64,000 bases of DNA from Eunapius fragilis (GCA_963681505.1 OY811990.1:4128391-4192390), one strand, 5' to 3'. Counted from the first letter of the stretch, positions 21,922 to 34,426 are shown. The notes: generated from the sequence alone by a model not told the origin. Program-made: numbers and translations.

Positions 21922-22135
21922 GAGGTTGTGCTAGCAGCACCAGTGGTGAGGAGTTGGAGTCCCTGCACTTCTCAGGGTGCACACACTGCCCGCCATCCTC
22001 CACTAGCCCACTGGGGCAGAAGCACCCAGCCACACACACCTCTATGCAGGCCAAGGCTTTGCCCACACAGGTGGGGGGGCAGGCACTGCCACACTCCTTG
22101 AAGACCCTCCCCGGGGGGCAGCTTGGTGGAGGGAA
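21922..22135 (-). CDS. TIL-domain exon (second TIL), copy 3
   Basis: Same full-length form as 4103-4310 (GGGGGGGCAGGCACTGCCACACTCC present, so the CGSACPLTC cluster is kept). The GTAAGT donor adjoins 21921. The Pro-rich lead-in lies upstream in sense. Confidence 0.6.
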
Positions 22136-22339
22136 GGTGGGAGGAGGGAGGGTTGGGGGTGGTGGAGGTGGGATTGCTGGGAGGGAGGGAAAAGTAAAAT
22201 GTTTGTGAGTAGGATCTGGTGGGGTGTGGCTTGGTCAGACCTTTGTGTTACATCATCAGAATTGTTTGGCCTAACAGTTACGTCAGTTACAGTTATTTAG
22301 TCCAAAGGAAGAAAAGAGGTGAGATGAGTTAGCTATTAG

Positions 22340-22648
<309 letters not shown>

Positions 22649-22659
22649 TGGTGAAGGTC

Positions 22660-22940
22660 AACTTACTGACAACAGAGATGATGGAGTTGTTGCTCCAGCA
22701 CTGTGACACTCACTGTGCACACCTCACATCTGAAGGACACTTGGAGGAAATTGGGTATGGATGTACTGGGCACCACCAGTTGTATGGTGTCAACAGCTGG
22801 TATGGGGAGCTCTTGCATGTTTCTGATCACTGCTCTTGGGTTGATGAGCTGTGTGTACCAATGGATGCTTCCTTCAGGGCTTTGTTCAACCAGTGGAGAG
22901 CAGTCTATGGTGATGTTCACTCCTTTATACACCCTTATGT
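22660..22940 (-). CDS. Ig-domain exon, copy 3
   Basis: Reads KGVNITIDCSPLVEQS, SIHWYTQLINPRAV, AVDTIQLVVPSTSIPN and SFRCEVCTVS, showing both core cysteines and the Trp. A short CACT duplication near the 3' end (GACACTCACTGTG) shifts the last codons. Confidence 0.6.
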
Positions 22941-23094
22941 CATAACCAATGGTGACAGGGACCTCACCTGATGTGACCAGGAACAGGATAAGTTATCAGT
23001 CCCACACCCCTCCCCTCATCCTCACACTAACACCCTCACCCCTCCCCTTTTCTAATCATAAATAAAATAAAATCATAAATAAAATCTTTCTCTA

Positions 23095-23262
23095 AACAAG
23101 AAAGTTGGTGGGATATAGGAATTGGGTGATGGCTATAGGGAACAAGGTTTTGAGAGAGACAGAATATTTTGCAGATGTACAGTGTAAATGTAATAGTCCT
23201 ATATTTATATATGCCACAAATGTGCTATAAATATAGGACTATTACATTTTCAGTAACTAACC
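23095..23262. mobile_element. Degraded foldback MITE
   Basis: AAGAAAGTTGGTGGGATATAGG matches the left arm at 1579. The inner part AATGTAATAGTCCTATATTTAT pairs with ATAAATATAGGACTATTACATT. It directly abuts the donor side of the TIL exon. Confidence 0.7.
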
Positions 23263-23490
23263 AGATGTGAAGTTGGTTGCCACGATGATGGGAGGTCTGG
23301 GAGGAGGGGGGAGGGTGGAGATGGTGCAGTTGGATGCCATGATGCAGTCTCCGTTATACTCCACCATGTTGGGGGGGACAGAAGCATCCCTGCACGCATT
23401 GTGTGGGACAGCCATCAGGGGGGGTGGGGTTGGCACATGTTGGTCGGCAGTCTGGGCCACACTCAGAGTAGAACTTCCCTTCAGGGTACA
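23262..23490 (-). pseudogene. TIL-domain exon (first TIL), copy 3, frameshifted
   Basis: Seven G instead of six at about 23371-23377 shifts the frame after GCFCPP. Otherwise it equals 5152-5379. Confidence 0.7.
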
Positions 23491-23591
23491 CTGGGGGAGA
23501 GACCAGACCACAACATGATGGCAGCACACACATGTGAGAACATGTGTGTGTGCTTTGCATTTTTGCATTGCAGTTCCAACTTCAGGGTTAT

Positions 23592-23644
23592 CGCTCGCTG
23601 CCATTGTGAGCCTGTTATGCACAGGCTCACAATGGCAGCGAGCG
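23592..23644. repeat. Perfect 24-base hairpin
   Basis: Arms 23592-23615 and 23621-23644 are exact complements around a 5-base loop (TATGC). It is found once in this window. Confidence 0.9.
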
Positions 23645-24136
23645 GTTAGCCATTATCGTACAGATAGCGCCAGTCATAGCGAGAGTAGTTTTGCGGGGGC
23701 GGATACTTCCCCAAACCAAATTTCCTAATGTAAACGATTCAATGTACGTGCAAAGGCATAGGTTGCTTAAAGGGAGGGGGGGGGGGGCGCCATTATTGCA
23801 TTATGTCCAACAACCACACTACGCCACTGGGTTGATGTTCCTGATGGTAATTGGAAGGAAGCACAACCAAAGTTTTGGTGGTCTAGACCTCCGTTCCCTT
23901 GCTGAACACTCGTGTGCTGTGTTTATCTCCTCCATGACTTCTTCAGGTCAGTGTAGCCCTGATGACAGACACATGATGCAGACTGTCACTAGCTACTGGT
24001 CACTGGGTGTTGATACATTATACAATTCACTGCAATGGCACGCAAAGGCAGGCACAGAAGTGATAAATGACAGCGACCACGAGGGCTTGAATATTCCTGT
24101 TTAGAACCAGATTAAAACCTGTTTTCATTAGTTCCC
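23645..24136. other. Spacer before TRIM copy 4
   Basis: Unique text with a short poly-G run (23776-23788), then spacer common to the other copies (CACTGGGTGTTGATACATTA). No gene supported. Confidence 0.4.
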
Positions 24137-24143
24137 TATATAA
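24137..24143 (+). promoter_or_regulatory. TATA-like box of TRIM copy 4
   Basis: TATATAA about 50 bases upstream of the exon 1 ATG at 24190, as in copies 2 and 6. Confidence 0.5.
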
Positions 24144-24189
24144 CATTTTAAAAACTCATCTGTGAATTTACCCGCGAAGTTCTTTAGTG

Positions 24190-24362
24190 ATGTCAACCCA
24201 AGTACAACACAACAGCATGTTATCTGTACAGCGACCGACGTGTGGGCTGTGCCAAAATGATCTCGATCCTGGTGAACCATTTTGTGACGAGTGTGGAGCA
24301 GACCAAAAATCGGGCCGAGTGACGTTGAAATCATCCAAGCACGATGACACGTGTAGTAGCAG
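24190..24362 (+). CDS. TRIM copy 4, exon 1 (zinc-ribbon exon)
   Basis: ATG to CAG|GTAAAG, 57 codons plus two bases. It encodes MSTQVQHNSMLSVQ, then CGLC and, after ten residues, CDECG, a compact zinc-ribbon-like Cys4. The acceptor that should follow is gone, because a 7.15 kb transposon begins at 24484 within the intron. The exon is therefore cut off from its gene body at 31636. Confidence 0.75.
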
Positions 24363-24498
24363 GTAAAGCACGAACACACAACATATAGTATATACCGGCC
24401 GCGTGTTTTTATTGTTAAATTAGCACACTACTAAAACATATAGCACGCTCCCAGGGATCAGCACATACATTTATGTGTACATGCACAGGAAAAAATTT

Positions 24499-25050
24499 CT
24501 CATTCCCAACCATGGTTTTATCTTGGGTTTTGATCAATTCCCATTCCCAACCATGGTTTTCACTCCGAATTCCGTCAATAATTTAAAAAAATCCCAGATG
24601 GGAAAATATTCCCGGATGGGAATGAAATTACCATCTACGGAATATGTTAATCTCAACCCGGAAACAGCAATTCAATGGTTTTTTATAAATCGGACATGGA
24701 TTTTTCGTATCCATACTGGGTTTTTCGGAAAACCATTTAAATCTTTCCTGTGATGGAAATGTAAATTCCAATCTGGAAAAAATATTTCCAGATAGCACTT
24801 CCATCAGTGGAATGGTTTTCCGAAAACCCAGTATGAACACTAAAAACCCATGTCCAATTTATAATAACCCATATTAACATACATGGGAATTTTTTCCCAT
24901 CCGGGAATTTATACAAACCAAATAAGTATTACAATTTTACTTCCACGGTGCATGCTGGGTTACTATCTGCACTTGTATTACCTATAATGGAGTCACTTCA
25001 TTCCAAGCACAGAAAGCATTTTTATAATGTTGTCTACATTAGCTATATAG
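24499..25050. repeat. Left subterminal repeat region of the transposon
   Basis: Many copies of TTCCCA, GGGAAT and AAACCATT type words in both orientations. Such regions bind transposase in the CACTA family (established knowledge). Confidence 0.6.
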
Positions 25051-25073
25051 AATATGTGGTACATGTTTGTGCA

Positions 25074-28000
25074 TTATGCAACCCAATAGTGTCCTATAAA
25101 TTGTCCTTTTGCTGTTCCTAGGATTGACGACCAGTGTACTGTCTCCTGCAACTTAAGCCTTTTGTATGTTGAAGCAGATATGCTTGGGTCATTTCCATAG
25201 AAGTAGACCTGGCAAGTGTTAGAGTTCTTGTTAACTGACTGTATATGTGCAAAGTATACTTCATTCCCAATGGTGCCACGAACATACACCATATCACCAG
25301 CCTCAGGGAAATGTGGTACAATTACAGCCTCTTTGTTGAGTGGTATGAAGGGTCTTTGATGATCTATAACCACATACATATATGGATCATGCAGGTGATC
25401 AGGATCAGGAAACAGCATCACTTTCCTAACAATGCTTTTGCATGGGGAAAAAATCATAGATGAAGTGGGCTCAACAAATGGGTTTTCACTGCTTGCATGA
25501 ATTCTGGAGTCACCAGTTTCTGTCACAGATTGAGCATATTCCTCTCCTTTTAGAAGCAAATGATACTCTTCTTCAATGTTAACAGCTAAGATTGCATCTA
25601 TCTTGGCTACAGATAATTCACCTGCATCATCCATCACAAGCACGTGTTCACCAACACGATACAAAGTACCTCCAAAACCATGCTGTGACATGTAAATGCT
25701 GGGAACTTGTATCACAGCAAGGGTAAAATTTATTGGTTGTTGCTTTTTCAAGACACGAAAAACTTCTGTTACTTCATGTGTGGAAAGTGAAGTGTATTTC
25801 TTTCCCCCAACTAAGATTGATTGAAATGCCACATCTCTATGTTTTGCCATGGTAACTGCTTCACAAATAGTACTTGCATGAACATATCCCTGTTAAGAAA
25901 ATTCATTTTACAGTGTGGATAATTTTATTCAATTAACTTACTGGGAAATAAGAAGTATTTAACTTCATGGAACTTTGCACATTTCCACTGTGAAACTTAA
26001 GGAATTCTCTTAGGCATTCTGAATTTGAGAATGACAACTCCATGTTTCGGTTATTGGATGACCTAATCACATAACCATGTACTGCTCTTTCAAAAGTGTA
26101 ACACCAGTAATTGTCAGGGCTTGAAAAGCGTTTAATATCCTCAGGGTAATGTATCAGGTTATGCAGTGTTACGACACAACTCTTTAGGCCCTCAACTTCT
26201 TCAGTGAGGATGTTATGCCTGAGAATTAACTGCTTAAGAAGTTGAATATCATCATCAGACCAACCGCTTCGTCCTGTTTGGAAGATCATTTCAGTTATGC
26301 GAACAATTAGTACCCACACATGATACTCATCATCAGGTAGGATTCCTCCTAGTACATATTCTGATGCTGGATAGCAAAATTTCTGCAACTCTTCTGCCTT
26401 CCAAAACCCTAATCGCTTGGTAACTGAGGTTGGAAGTCTGCCATCCTTAAGTTCTAAAGCATGTGCATGTGATTGTAGAGAGCACTGGTTTATCTTGTAA
26501 CATGATTATGGTTTCAATATATGATATTTTAGAGAACGCTGGTATATCTTATACCTTATATGTAAGCTAAGAATTAACTAGCTTATTATACAAGTGTCAA
26601 TTTATGTGCCAACATATTAAGCTAAAGTTAGCAATGTACCTGATGTCCATGGAATGGCTGCCAGTCTTACATCAATTTCATTTTTAGACAAAATTCCAGC
26701 TTCAAAATACCTCTGAAGATGGTGATGAATAATGTTAAGGGTAATATCATGCATGGCATCGAAAGTGATATCCTTTAAAATATTGAACCCATAAGCAGCG
26801 TAGAGTCGGTGTAGTATGGAGAGACCAGTGAAACCACTCTCTCGTGCCATAGTAGCATGAACTGTAGGCCGATCCTCACATTCGATGTCTTTCATGGTCT
26901 GCACAAACATATTCAGGTCTCTTTCAGCACTTGGGTATCTGCTGTGATATCTGTAGTTACCATAGTAATAGTGGGTTGACTCTGAACCTTGGGTACCTGT
27001 GGGATTTAAATAAATATTGTGATGCATTATGACTGAAAAACAATGTTCATACCAACAACATTGCAACGTCTGCAGGGTCGAATTCCTCCTTGGATAAATT
27101 TTCCAACCTGAGCTTGAGCAGGGTAGTCCCCAGTCCACAGTAGTAGAATGCACCGTATTACTATCTTTCCAGGGGGAAGTCCTTCAGATGATCCGGTGTA
27201 TTCAACCTCAATGCCTAAAAAAAATCTTTTATGTGATGTACATGTACACAGCCATCTCCATTACCATTTACAAATAAATCCTCTAATTCTTTAACAAGAA
27301 TCTCCAGAAATGGATCAAGAGATATTGGACACTTATTAGGCAGTAGATAGCTTGGAACAAATCCAGAGACATACACCTCTTCTGTACTGCATCGATCCGA
27401 CTTTTTCATTGTGGCAATTGACACCTCAATAGCTCCTGTAAATTAGTACACTAAAGTTAGCCAGCATGCGAGCTAATAATAACTACTCACCACAACTGTG
27501 TTTGCATGATGTGCTGAAAGGTTGCCACCCATCCCAATGGCCTATAAGAGCAATGTTTCTAGGATCTCCACTAGTAACTTTGGGTTTGTGCTCAAACCGT
27601 AAGTAGCAATTAGGACACTGAATAGATATGCTGCATTCATAATGCTCTTCAATGTGTGTTTCTGGTGAAAGCCCTAATTCATCCTTGATGGATTGACTGC
27701 CCACAACTTGCTTGCAGTTTGGGCACAAAGCTGGTAAAACCCATCTTGCTTCAGGGTTCCAAAACCATGAAAGTTCTTTGAACCTTTCTCCATCCCATAT
27801 TTCATTCCGAGCAAAAAGAACCTCATTACTGAGCCAGTGATCTCTCTCCTTCCAATGAGCCATCATCTTCTCACAGAAGTGAGGATTGCTGCACCATCTC
27901 CTTATTTTATCATGTAGGCTCAAATAATAGTAAGTTAATTGACTTTTTTGCCCACAGTGTCTATTGATAGAAATGATAAGTTGCCTAATAAACATGAGCC

Positions 28001-28947
28001 ATGCATATATGTGTTTATAAATTCATGGTTAAAAAAAACATACATTAGCCTGGCAGGGTAGCTTAATCATGCAGTTTAACTACATAGCTGACACATAATG
28101 CTGCATGCTACACATGCATGTATGTATATACAACTGCATATATACGCTGCAGATCAGCTAGCAATTACTTTTTACATACACCAACTCACTTGCACAGTTC
28201 TTCTGGTGAATTTGTGATATCATAGCAGCATGGATGCTCTCTATTGAGACAAATCCAATACTGAATTGCCTCAGTGTACCCTTCACCAGATAGCAACGAG
28301 ATGCAATCTTGCCACGTTTTTGGCCAGTACTTTATGACATTTGGGTCACCTTTGCAGTATAGATCACGACCGTAGTTTAAAACTTTCAAAAAGTGAGTTC
28401 GTGATGACGAAAATTCACTTTGAATCTTCATTGCTCCTAAAACTGCTTCTCGAATAATGCATTTGATTTTATTATCAACGACCGTTCCTTGCATTCGCTC
28501 AGCATTTTCAATAGGAAATGATGCATCTTCATTTTGCAGAGTACATTCTATTCCTCCCGCGAAGAAATCCTCGGCCTCAAGCATTGTTTCCACATCGCCG
28601 GAGTCGGTAGCAGTGATGAAGGGCGACGATTGGTTTGCGCGGTTCGCTACTGTGGCGATCTCCCAGCTGCAGGCCTCAAGCTCGTCACCTGACATTGTTT
28701 TATCATCAGAAACAACGTTCGATATACACATAGGCATTTCAGGAATGACGAGTGATGACGATGGGCTGGCTGTGAAAGCTAAGTTCGATGCACATTCGGT
28801 AGCGATTTCCCAATGCCTGTATTCAGTAGATCTCGACACTGCTCTACCATTGCACATCCCACAAGGGCAGTGAGAATGCACGCTGCGCATGTCTGAGCAC
28901 CTACAGTATACGATGTCTTCCCTTTTCCACGTTAACGTTGCACTCAT
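25074..28947 (-). CDS. tnp2-family (CACTA/EnSpm) transposase, about six or more exons
   Basis: Starting at ATG 28947 (an in-frame ATG at 28980 is also possible), the N-terminus has a Cys/His cluster (VHSHCPCGMCNG). Downstream exons encode CPNC...CPNC pairs and the conserved GHWDGWQPF (about 27520), GFVPSYLLPNKCP, GDYPAQAQVGKFIQGG with CRRC (about 27050-27150), and FDAMHD (about 26750). Then comes a DUF4218-like region (HNLIHYPEDI, CYTFERAVHGYV near 26100-26170). The last exon (25850-25074) is a beta-rich region of unknown role. Introns have GT-AG ends, for example ATCCCACAG|GTACCC near 27000. The TGG-GAC-GGT, GAC-TAC and GAC-GCC motif aspartates match the tnp2 pattern. No stop interrupts the exons I followed, so it may be recently active. 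Confidence 0.8.
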
Positions 28948-29057
28948 CTTTATTGTATGTTGCTTCCTGCGCATGCGCAATTACATTTCCAGATCAGTGC
29001 GCGTGTAAACGCCGGTGCCTGTATATCGGATCGAGATATCGTCGACTTTTCAATCTC
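28948..29057. promoter_or_regulatory. Bidirectional promoter between transposase and SAM gene
   Basis: Only 110 bases separate the two divergent start codons, and the interval contains GCGCATGCGCAA, an NRF1-like palindrome. Shared regulation is an inference. Confidence 0.5.
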
Positions 29058-30885
29058 ATGGCAGTTAGCGAAGACGAAGTAGCGAGTTGGAAGTTTGAGG
29101 AGACAGTGGAATGGGCGCTCAAGCAATACAATTCACGGGTTGCACATCGCTTTGAAGGTACATTGATAAATTCATGCTTTGTTCCGCTCAGTGTGTGAAA
29201 TCATCACTGTAGATGCTAAACAAATGTGAAATCATCGCATTTTGACCACTAGCTAATGAAGTGTATTTTAGGTAACGGTGTGCACCCTATCGCGCTTGCC
29301 GATCGCGATCACCCTAAATAGTACATTCATACGTAGGCGTAGGATTCTTTACCAAGGTTTGACATGGCACTTTTAGAGCCTGGCATGGTGTGCATTTGCG
29401 CGCGTAAAAAGTATCAGTTTGGAGGGCGGGCGCAGTCGCCGGTTCACACGTCCATATTACTTGGTGTAAATTAACCGCAGCTTGGTGCACGGTGTTCTTT
29501 GATCTTTCAGAGCAAGAAATAGATGGTGAGACACTACTAATGTTATGCAAGACAGGGACAACAGATCAACTTAAGGCATGTGGACTGGAAACTGTCAAAG
29601 ATCAACTAAAGCTAAAAAGACTGATTCAGGGTTCAGAGAAAACAAGTGTGGTGGCAGTAACAGAACAAGTGGCTTGCGGTACAAGTTGCATTGAATTAAA
29701 TAGAAAGCTGTCTCTATCTGAACTGGGGAAGATCTCACCAGAAGATAGAAGGATCTATCTTATGATGTAAGGCAGCATGTATATTTTATGCACCGCTGTG
29801 CTAATACATTATGTTCAATTAGGCGCAATAAAGTTCGCAAGGCTGTATACGATACCTGGAAGGGCAACAGTATTCCACTATTTAAGACTGACAGTGCTGA
29901 GCGACAAAAATTGGAAGAGCTTGCTGCAACACTAATCCCAACTTGCAAAACAAAATATTTTGGAGAACGTGCAATAAGGCAGCATATCTTTGATTCACTG
30001 ACTGAGAAAAAAAGAAGAATAAGGAAAGGGGTTGACTACACTAAAGTAAGTATGTGTGAGATATGTATAATAGACATTAAATTACTTACAATGATTATCA
30101 TGCAGCAACCTAATGATTATAATGATTATGGCATGCATGTCAATATGGGCTGTATTTGTTTTGCAACCCAATGAATGTTGTTCAGTAATAATTGTCACAA
30201 TTTACCATGCACACTAGCCACGCATACGTAAAGCTATTGCTAAAGATACAACTTCATCAGTTGGTGTCACAAATGCAAGTAAGTTCAACAAATTACTGTT
30301 AGCATTGAATGCAGGTAAACAAGTGATGTTGTGTGCATGATATTCAGTACATTATAATTCTACTCACATTATATACATAGCTACTGCTCCAGCCATCACT
30401 TCACACGACCTCACTGAAGTTCAATGCTTGAAGATTGGTGAGTATAATCATACTCAGTGAATATACCATTAAAATATATGCACATATTAATTTATTTTTG
30501 TACAGCCACAGCTCAAGTTTCACCTTCTTGTGACCCCACTCCTGAAGTTCATTGCTTGAACTTAGGTGAGAAGAATTATATAAGTATTAACCAATTTTAA
30601 TTATTCTTTTTAGACCTACTATCAGTAAAAAGTGCAGAAGTAATTGTGCTTCAAGCTTTTGGTGTCCATTTCCTGAAAGAAGTAACCAGGCAACAACTTG
30701 TTAGGGCTATCAACAATCATCTTCCTCAAAATGCTGAGAGGAAAGCACTTCTCACAGCACCAAAGATATCATTGCTTAAGCCACTTGCACAGGGTCTTCT
30801 TGCCAAGAAAATTATTCAGATTAACTCTGGAGCTGATGTCTGTGATCTGACAAGAGATGACATTTTGGTTAGTGGGGTGCTTTAG
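29058..30885 (+). CDS. SAM-domain protein encoded by the CACTA-type transposon
   Basis: Proposed exons are 29058-29157, 29511-29766, 29823-30045, about 30222-30278, 30380-30438, 30507-30565 and 30615-30885. The first two splice across a SAM domain: FEETVEWALKQYNSRV joins EQEIDGETLLMLCK and LKACGLETVKDQLKLKRLI. Exon 3 has a basic conserved block (TKYFGERAIRQHIFD, RIRKGVDYTK). The last exon has LQAFGVHFLKEV, LLKPLAQGLLAKKII and a C-terminus DDILVSGVL. SAM domains self-associate or bind partners; the other two blocks are unknown to me. A related gene lies at 52811-58620. It is probably the second protein of the element, by analogy with the two-gene CACTA elements of plants. Confidence 0.7.
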
Positions 30886-30899
30886 TACATGCAGCATTC

Positions 30900-31620
30900 A
30901 CTGGACAACACAACTTACATGCATTGATTCGATTGTTTTTTCAATATTGAGGTGCACTGATTGGTGATCAAAATTGATATGACATCATTGAGAAGTAGAT
31001 TGTGATTATGTTACCAGGGTGAGATTGACGAGGTAGAAATTGTTCTGTTGTGTGGAATCTAAGGAAATCTGAGAGGATAGACCATATGCGGAATTTACTA
31101 CATCCAGGCTGGGATTTGGAGAAACAGAGGTGAAAATTAAAAAACCAAGGTAGGATTTGCAGCTCAGTCGTTGCTATTTCCGTTGTGGGATAGAAGAGAA
31201 ACCTAAGCGGAAACGGAGTTTAAGCATATAGAAACAGAGGTGGTAAATTATGTACGTAGTGGGATTTGATGATAAACTGGGATGGAAAAAGCGATAATCC
31301 TGAGTAAATCCTTACCTGGAAATACAAATTTCCATTGGGATTATATCAAAAGCCGGCCTGGATCCCAATGCGGAATTTAAGCCTCCGATTATGGTTTTAT
31401 TCTTGGTTCCATATATGGAAAACATAATTTCTTCTTGGGAATTTACCGCAGAAATGTATAGGAAATTTTAAATTTCCACCAGTGGAAACACGTTTACCTG
31501 CATGGAATCGTAAAATTCCGCTGCAAAAACCCAAGGTTGTTTTTGTTCCAAAAACCCAATGTTGGGATTATGAGGTGGAATTAAGCGATTCCGGGGGTAT
31601 TTCCCCATGTCCGGAACACG
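30900..31620. repeat. Right subterminal repeat region of the transposon
   Basis: Repeated GGGATT, GGAAAT and AAATTCC words in both orientations between the SAM gene and the right terminal repeat. No gene seen. Confidence 0.6.
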
Positions 31621-31635
31621 AAATTTTTTCCTGTG

Positions 31636-33778
31636 GCTCCACACACCATATGTCAGCTGTGCTCTAAGCCCTACACAGACCCTAGGATCCTTCCATGTCT
31701 ACACTCTTTCTGTGGGCAGTGTCTGCATGTGGAGATAGAGAGGTCTGGGGCCAAGCAGCAGATGGAGTGTCCTACCTGTCAGAGAAGTATCACAATACCA
31801 GAGGGTGGAGTCAATGCTATACCTCAGAACCTCCATCTTAGCTTTGAGGTGGAGGTGGCTGGGTACATGTCCAAGATTGGCAGTGGTGGTGAAAAGTCAT
31901 GTGATGCTTGTATTGATGGGGGCAAGGGGCCTGCAGTGGTGTTCTGTTGTACATGTGGTCAGTTCCTCTGTACCTTATGTCATGAACACCACAAACACAA
32001 TAAGATATTCCATCATCACCAGATGGTTGGACTAGACAAGGAGTCTGTCAGACTACTTCCATCCATCATGACATCAACTGAACAACATCATCATGAAACT
32101 AAAATCTATTGTGAGACCTGCCAGTGTCTGGTCAACAGAGACAGTGCCCCATTTCTTCATAACCAACACAGGTTTGCTGATGTGTGTAATATTGCAAAGG
32201 TCCACAGAGATGAAATGAGAGAAGCACTTGTGTGTGCACAAGAAATGACCTCAAAGCTGACCAGTGCCATTGGTGCTAATGTCAAGATGGCAGAACAGGT
32301 TGAGACTTCCAGAGAGAATGCCACACTGCTCATTAACCAAGCCTTTGAACAGCTACACCAAGCCATAGAGGAAAGGAAGAAGACACTGTTGTCAGAGATG
32401 GAGGCCATTTCACTTTCCAAGACAACAACTCTAACCCTCCAGAAGGAACAGTTAGTGAAGATACAAGATGAGATTGGTCTCTACATTGAGATGACCTCCC
32501 ACATCCTCCAGACCCACACTGACCATGAGGTGGTGGCTCTTGGAGATCTGCTACCCACTGAACTAAAGGCCACCCTGAAGAAGGTTGAGGGAGTCTCCCT
32601 CTCTACCAGTGAGATACATGTGACCCTGCAAACTGATTCTATGATGAAGGAACTCTCCAAATTTGGTCATGTAATGGCCTCACCTCCATCTCCATCACAA
32701 AGCACATGGTCTTCTAAGTCAGCAGCCAGGATGGACATGGTGTATAGTGTAAAAGTGGAGACCAAGAGCTCAGAGGGAGAGAGGTACCCATATGGTGGTC
32801 TGCAGGTGAAGGCTGAGCTGAGGCCCAAGTCACATGATGGAGCAGTTGTCCCAGGAACGGTGGAGGACCATGGAGATGGTACCTACACCATCACCCTCAC
32901 CCCTCAGGCTGCTGGTCCTCACCAGCTCCTCATCACAATGGATGGTGAACATGTACAGGGCAGTCCTCATGACCTTGATGTGAGGCCTAACTACAGCACC
33001 TTATGTAACCCCCAGCAAGTTATCAGTTGTATTGGTGGTCCAGAAGGTATAGCCATCCATGTCAGTGGAGACATCTATGTAGCCTGTTGTGATGATGACT
33101 GTATTCATGTGTTTGACCAAGGTGGTCATGAAAAGAGAACCATAGGTAGCCGACGTGGGAGTGGTGATGGTCAGTTCGATACACCAAATGGTATATCCAT
33201 CAAGGGAGATGTGATGTATGTTGCTGACTATGGCAATCATCGCATTCAGAAGCTGACGACAGGAGGACAGTTCCTACAAAAGTTTGGCCAACATGGATCA
33301 GGTCAGGGACAGTTTGATGGACCAAGATCAGTTATTGTTGAGGATGATTGTTGCTGATAATGGCAACCACAGGGTAGTAATATTGGATCAAAATGGCAGC
33401 TGGCTATTGACCATACATGGTAATGTCTCTGGTGCTCAGGGTTTTAAGTCTCCGCAGGGTCTTGCCTTGGACCCTCAAGGGAACATCCATGTTGCAGCCA
33501 ATGGTTCTAACACCATCAAAGTCTTCACACCAGAGGGGACCTATGTCAGATCATATGGAGATGTAAAGAGTCCATCTGGAATAGCAATTGATGAAGAAGG
33601 TTACAGCCTTGTCTGTGAGCACAGAGCCAATTGTCTCTCCATCTTTGATCCTCAGGGATACAAGATCCACACAGTTGGCAATCTCAATGAAACCTGTGAT
33701 GTTGCTCTGGATCCTATAAAGGGTAGTCTGTATGTAGCAAACCTTGATGCTGTATTGAAGTATAGTATGCAGTGGTGA
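31636..33778 (+). pseudogene. TRIM-NHL array copy 4, large exon, 5'-clipped and frameshifted
   Basis: Coding homology begins immediately after the transposon end (CTCCACACACC). The splice acceptor and first few codons are lost. RING, B-box 1, B-box 2 remnant, coiled coil, filamin and the first NHL repeats are open to 33357. A 13-base deletion near 33340 (GTTGAGGATGATTG) then shifts the frame. The remaining NHL repeats read in a second frame to TGA at 33776-33778. Confidence 0.85.
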
Positions 33779-34424
33779 TGTAATGATGATGTAGTGTTAA
33801 TACATAAGACCATTTTAAAGGTGTGGTGATGCATGGATGGGAACGAATGTTGCTATGGCAACAGAGGAGGGTTTACCATTTGAAGAGGCTGTCACAGGTG
33901 AGCTGCCAACCAAGTACCCAGACCTACTAGTTCTGCTACAGATGTGACTTTGTATCTAAGAAGCAACAAATGGCTAGTCCCCAGTCTGCACCAAATATAG
34001 TTATTTTGAAGATCATAGTTGGTGGCCCCGCCCATCACCAGTCAATGAAAGAGGGATGTGGCCTGGCTAGTCACTGCAAAACGTTTAGCCCTGAAATAGG
34101 AGCTCAATAAGTGGAAACAAGTGTTGCTATGGCAACAGAGGATGATTTTAAGAGGCAGTTGCTGGTCAGATGCTAACAGAGTCCCCAGACCTAATGAGTT
34201 AATCACAGTCTATACCTAGGAAGCAAAACATATCAAGTTCCCAGTCTGTCCCTCAGAAGCCAGGTGATATCATGGTTGGTGGTCCCTATAGAAGGTGGCC
34301 CCGCCCAACACCAGGGTACAGGCAGTCTACCACAAAGAGGGGTGTGGCCTAGCCAAGCACATGTTCCTCTCCATGTTAGCACCATAGACCATTGCTAAGA
34401 TTGTCCAGTCCCCAGTCCTCGCCG
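33779..34424. repeat. Unit spacer after TRIM copy 4
   Basis: Includes X-box palindromes at 33849-33862 and 34123-34136 and the GATATCATGGTTGGTGGTCC block. It ends at CAGTCCCCAGTCC, directly fused to TRIM coding DNA. Confidence 0.6.
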
Positions 34425-34426
34425 TG

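Larger units (their letters stand above)
24484..31635. mobile_element. CACTA/EnSpm-type DNA transposon with two divergent genes
   Basis: Perfect 15-base terminal inverted repeats, CACAGGAAAAAATTT at 24484-24498 and its complement at 31621-31635. Subterminal regions of about 500 bases at each end are rich in short repeats (GGGAAT, AAATTCC, CCAGTGGAA), as CACTA elements usually have. It contains a tnp2-family transposase on the - strand and a SAM-domain gene on the + strand. No target-site duplication is visible (ATG on the left, GCT on the right). Compared with copy 6, about 70 bases of TRIM intron and exon start are missing at the insertion point. Confidence 0.85.
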
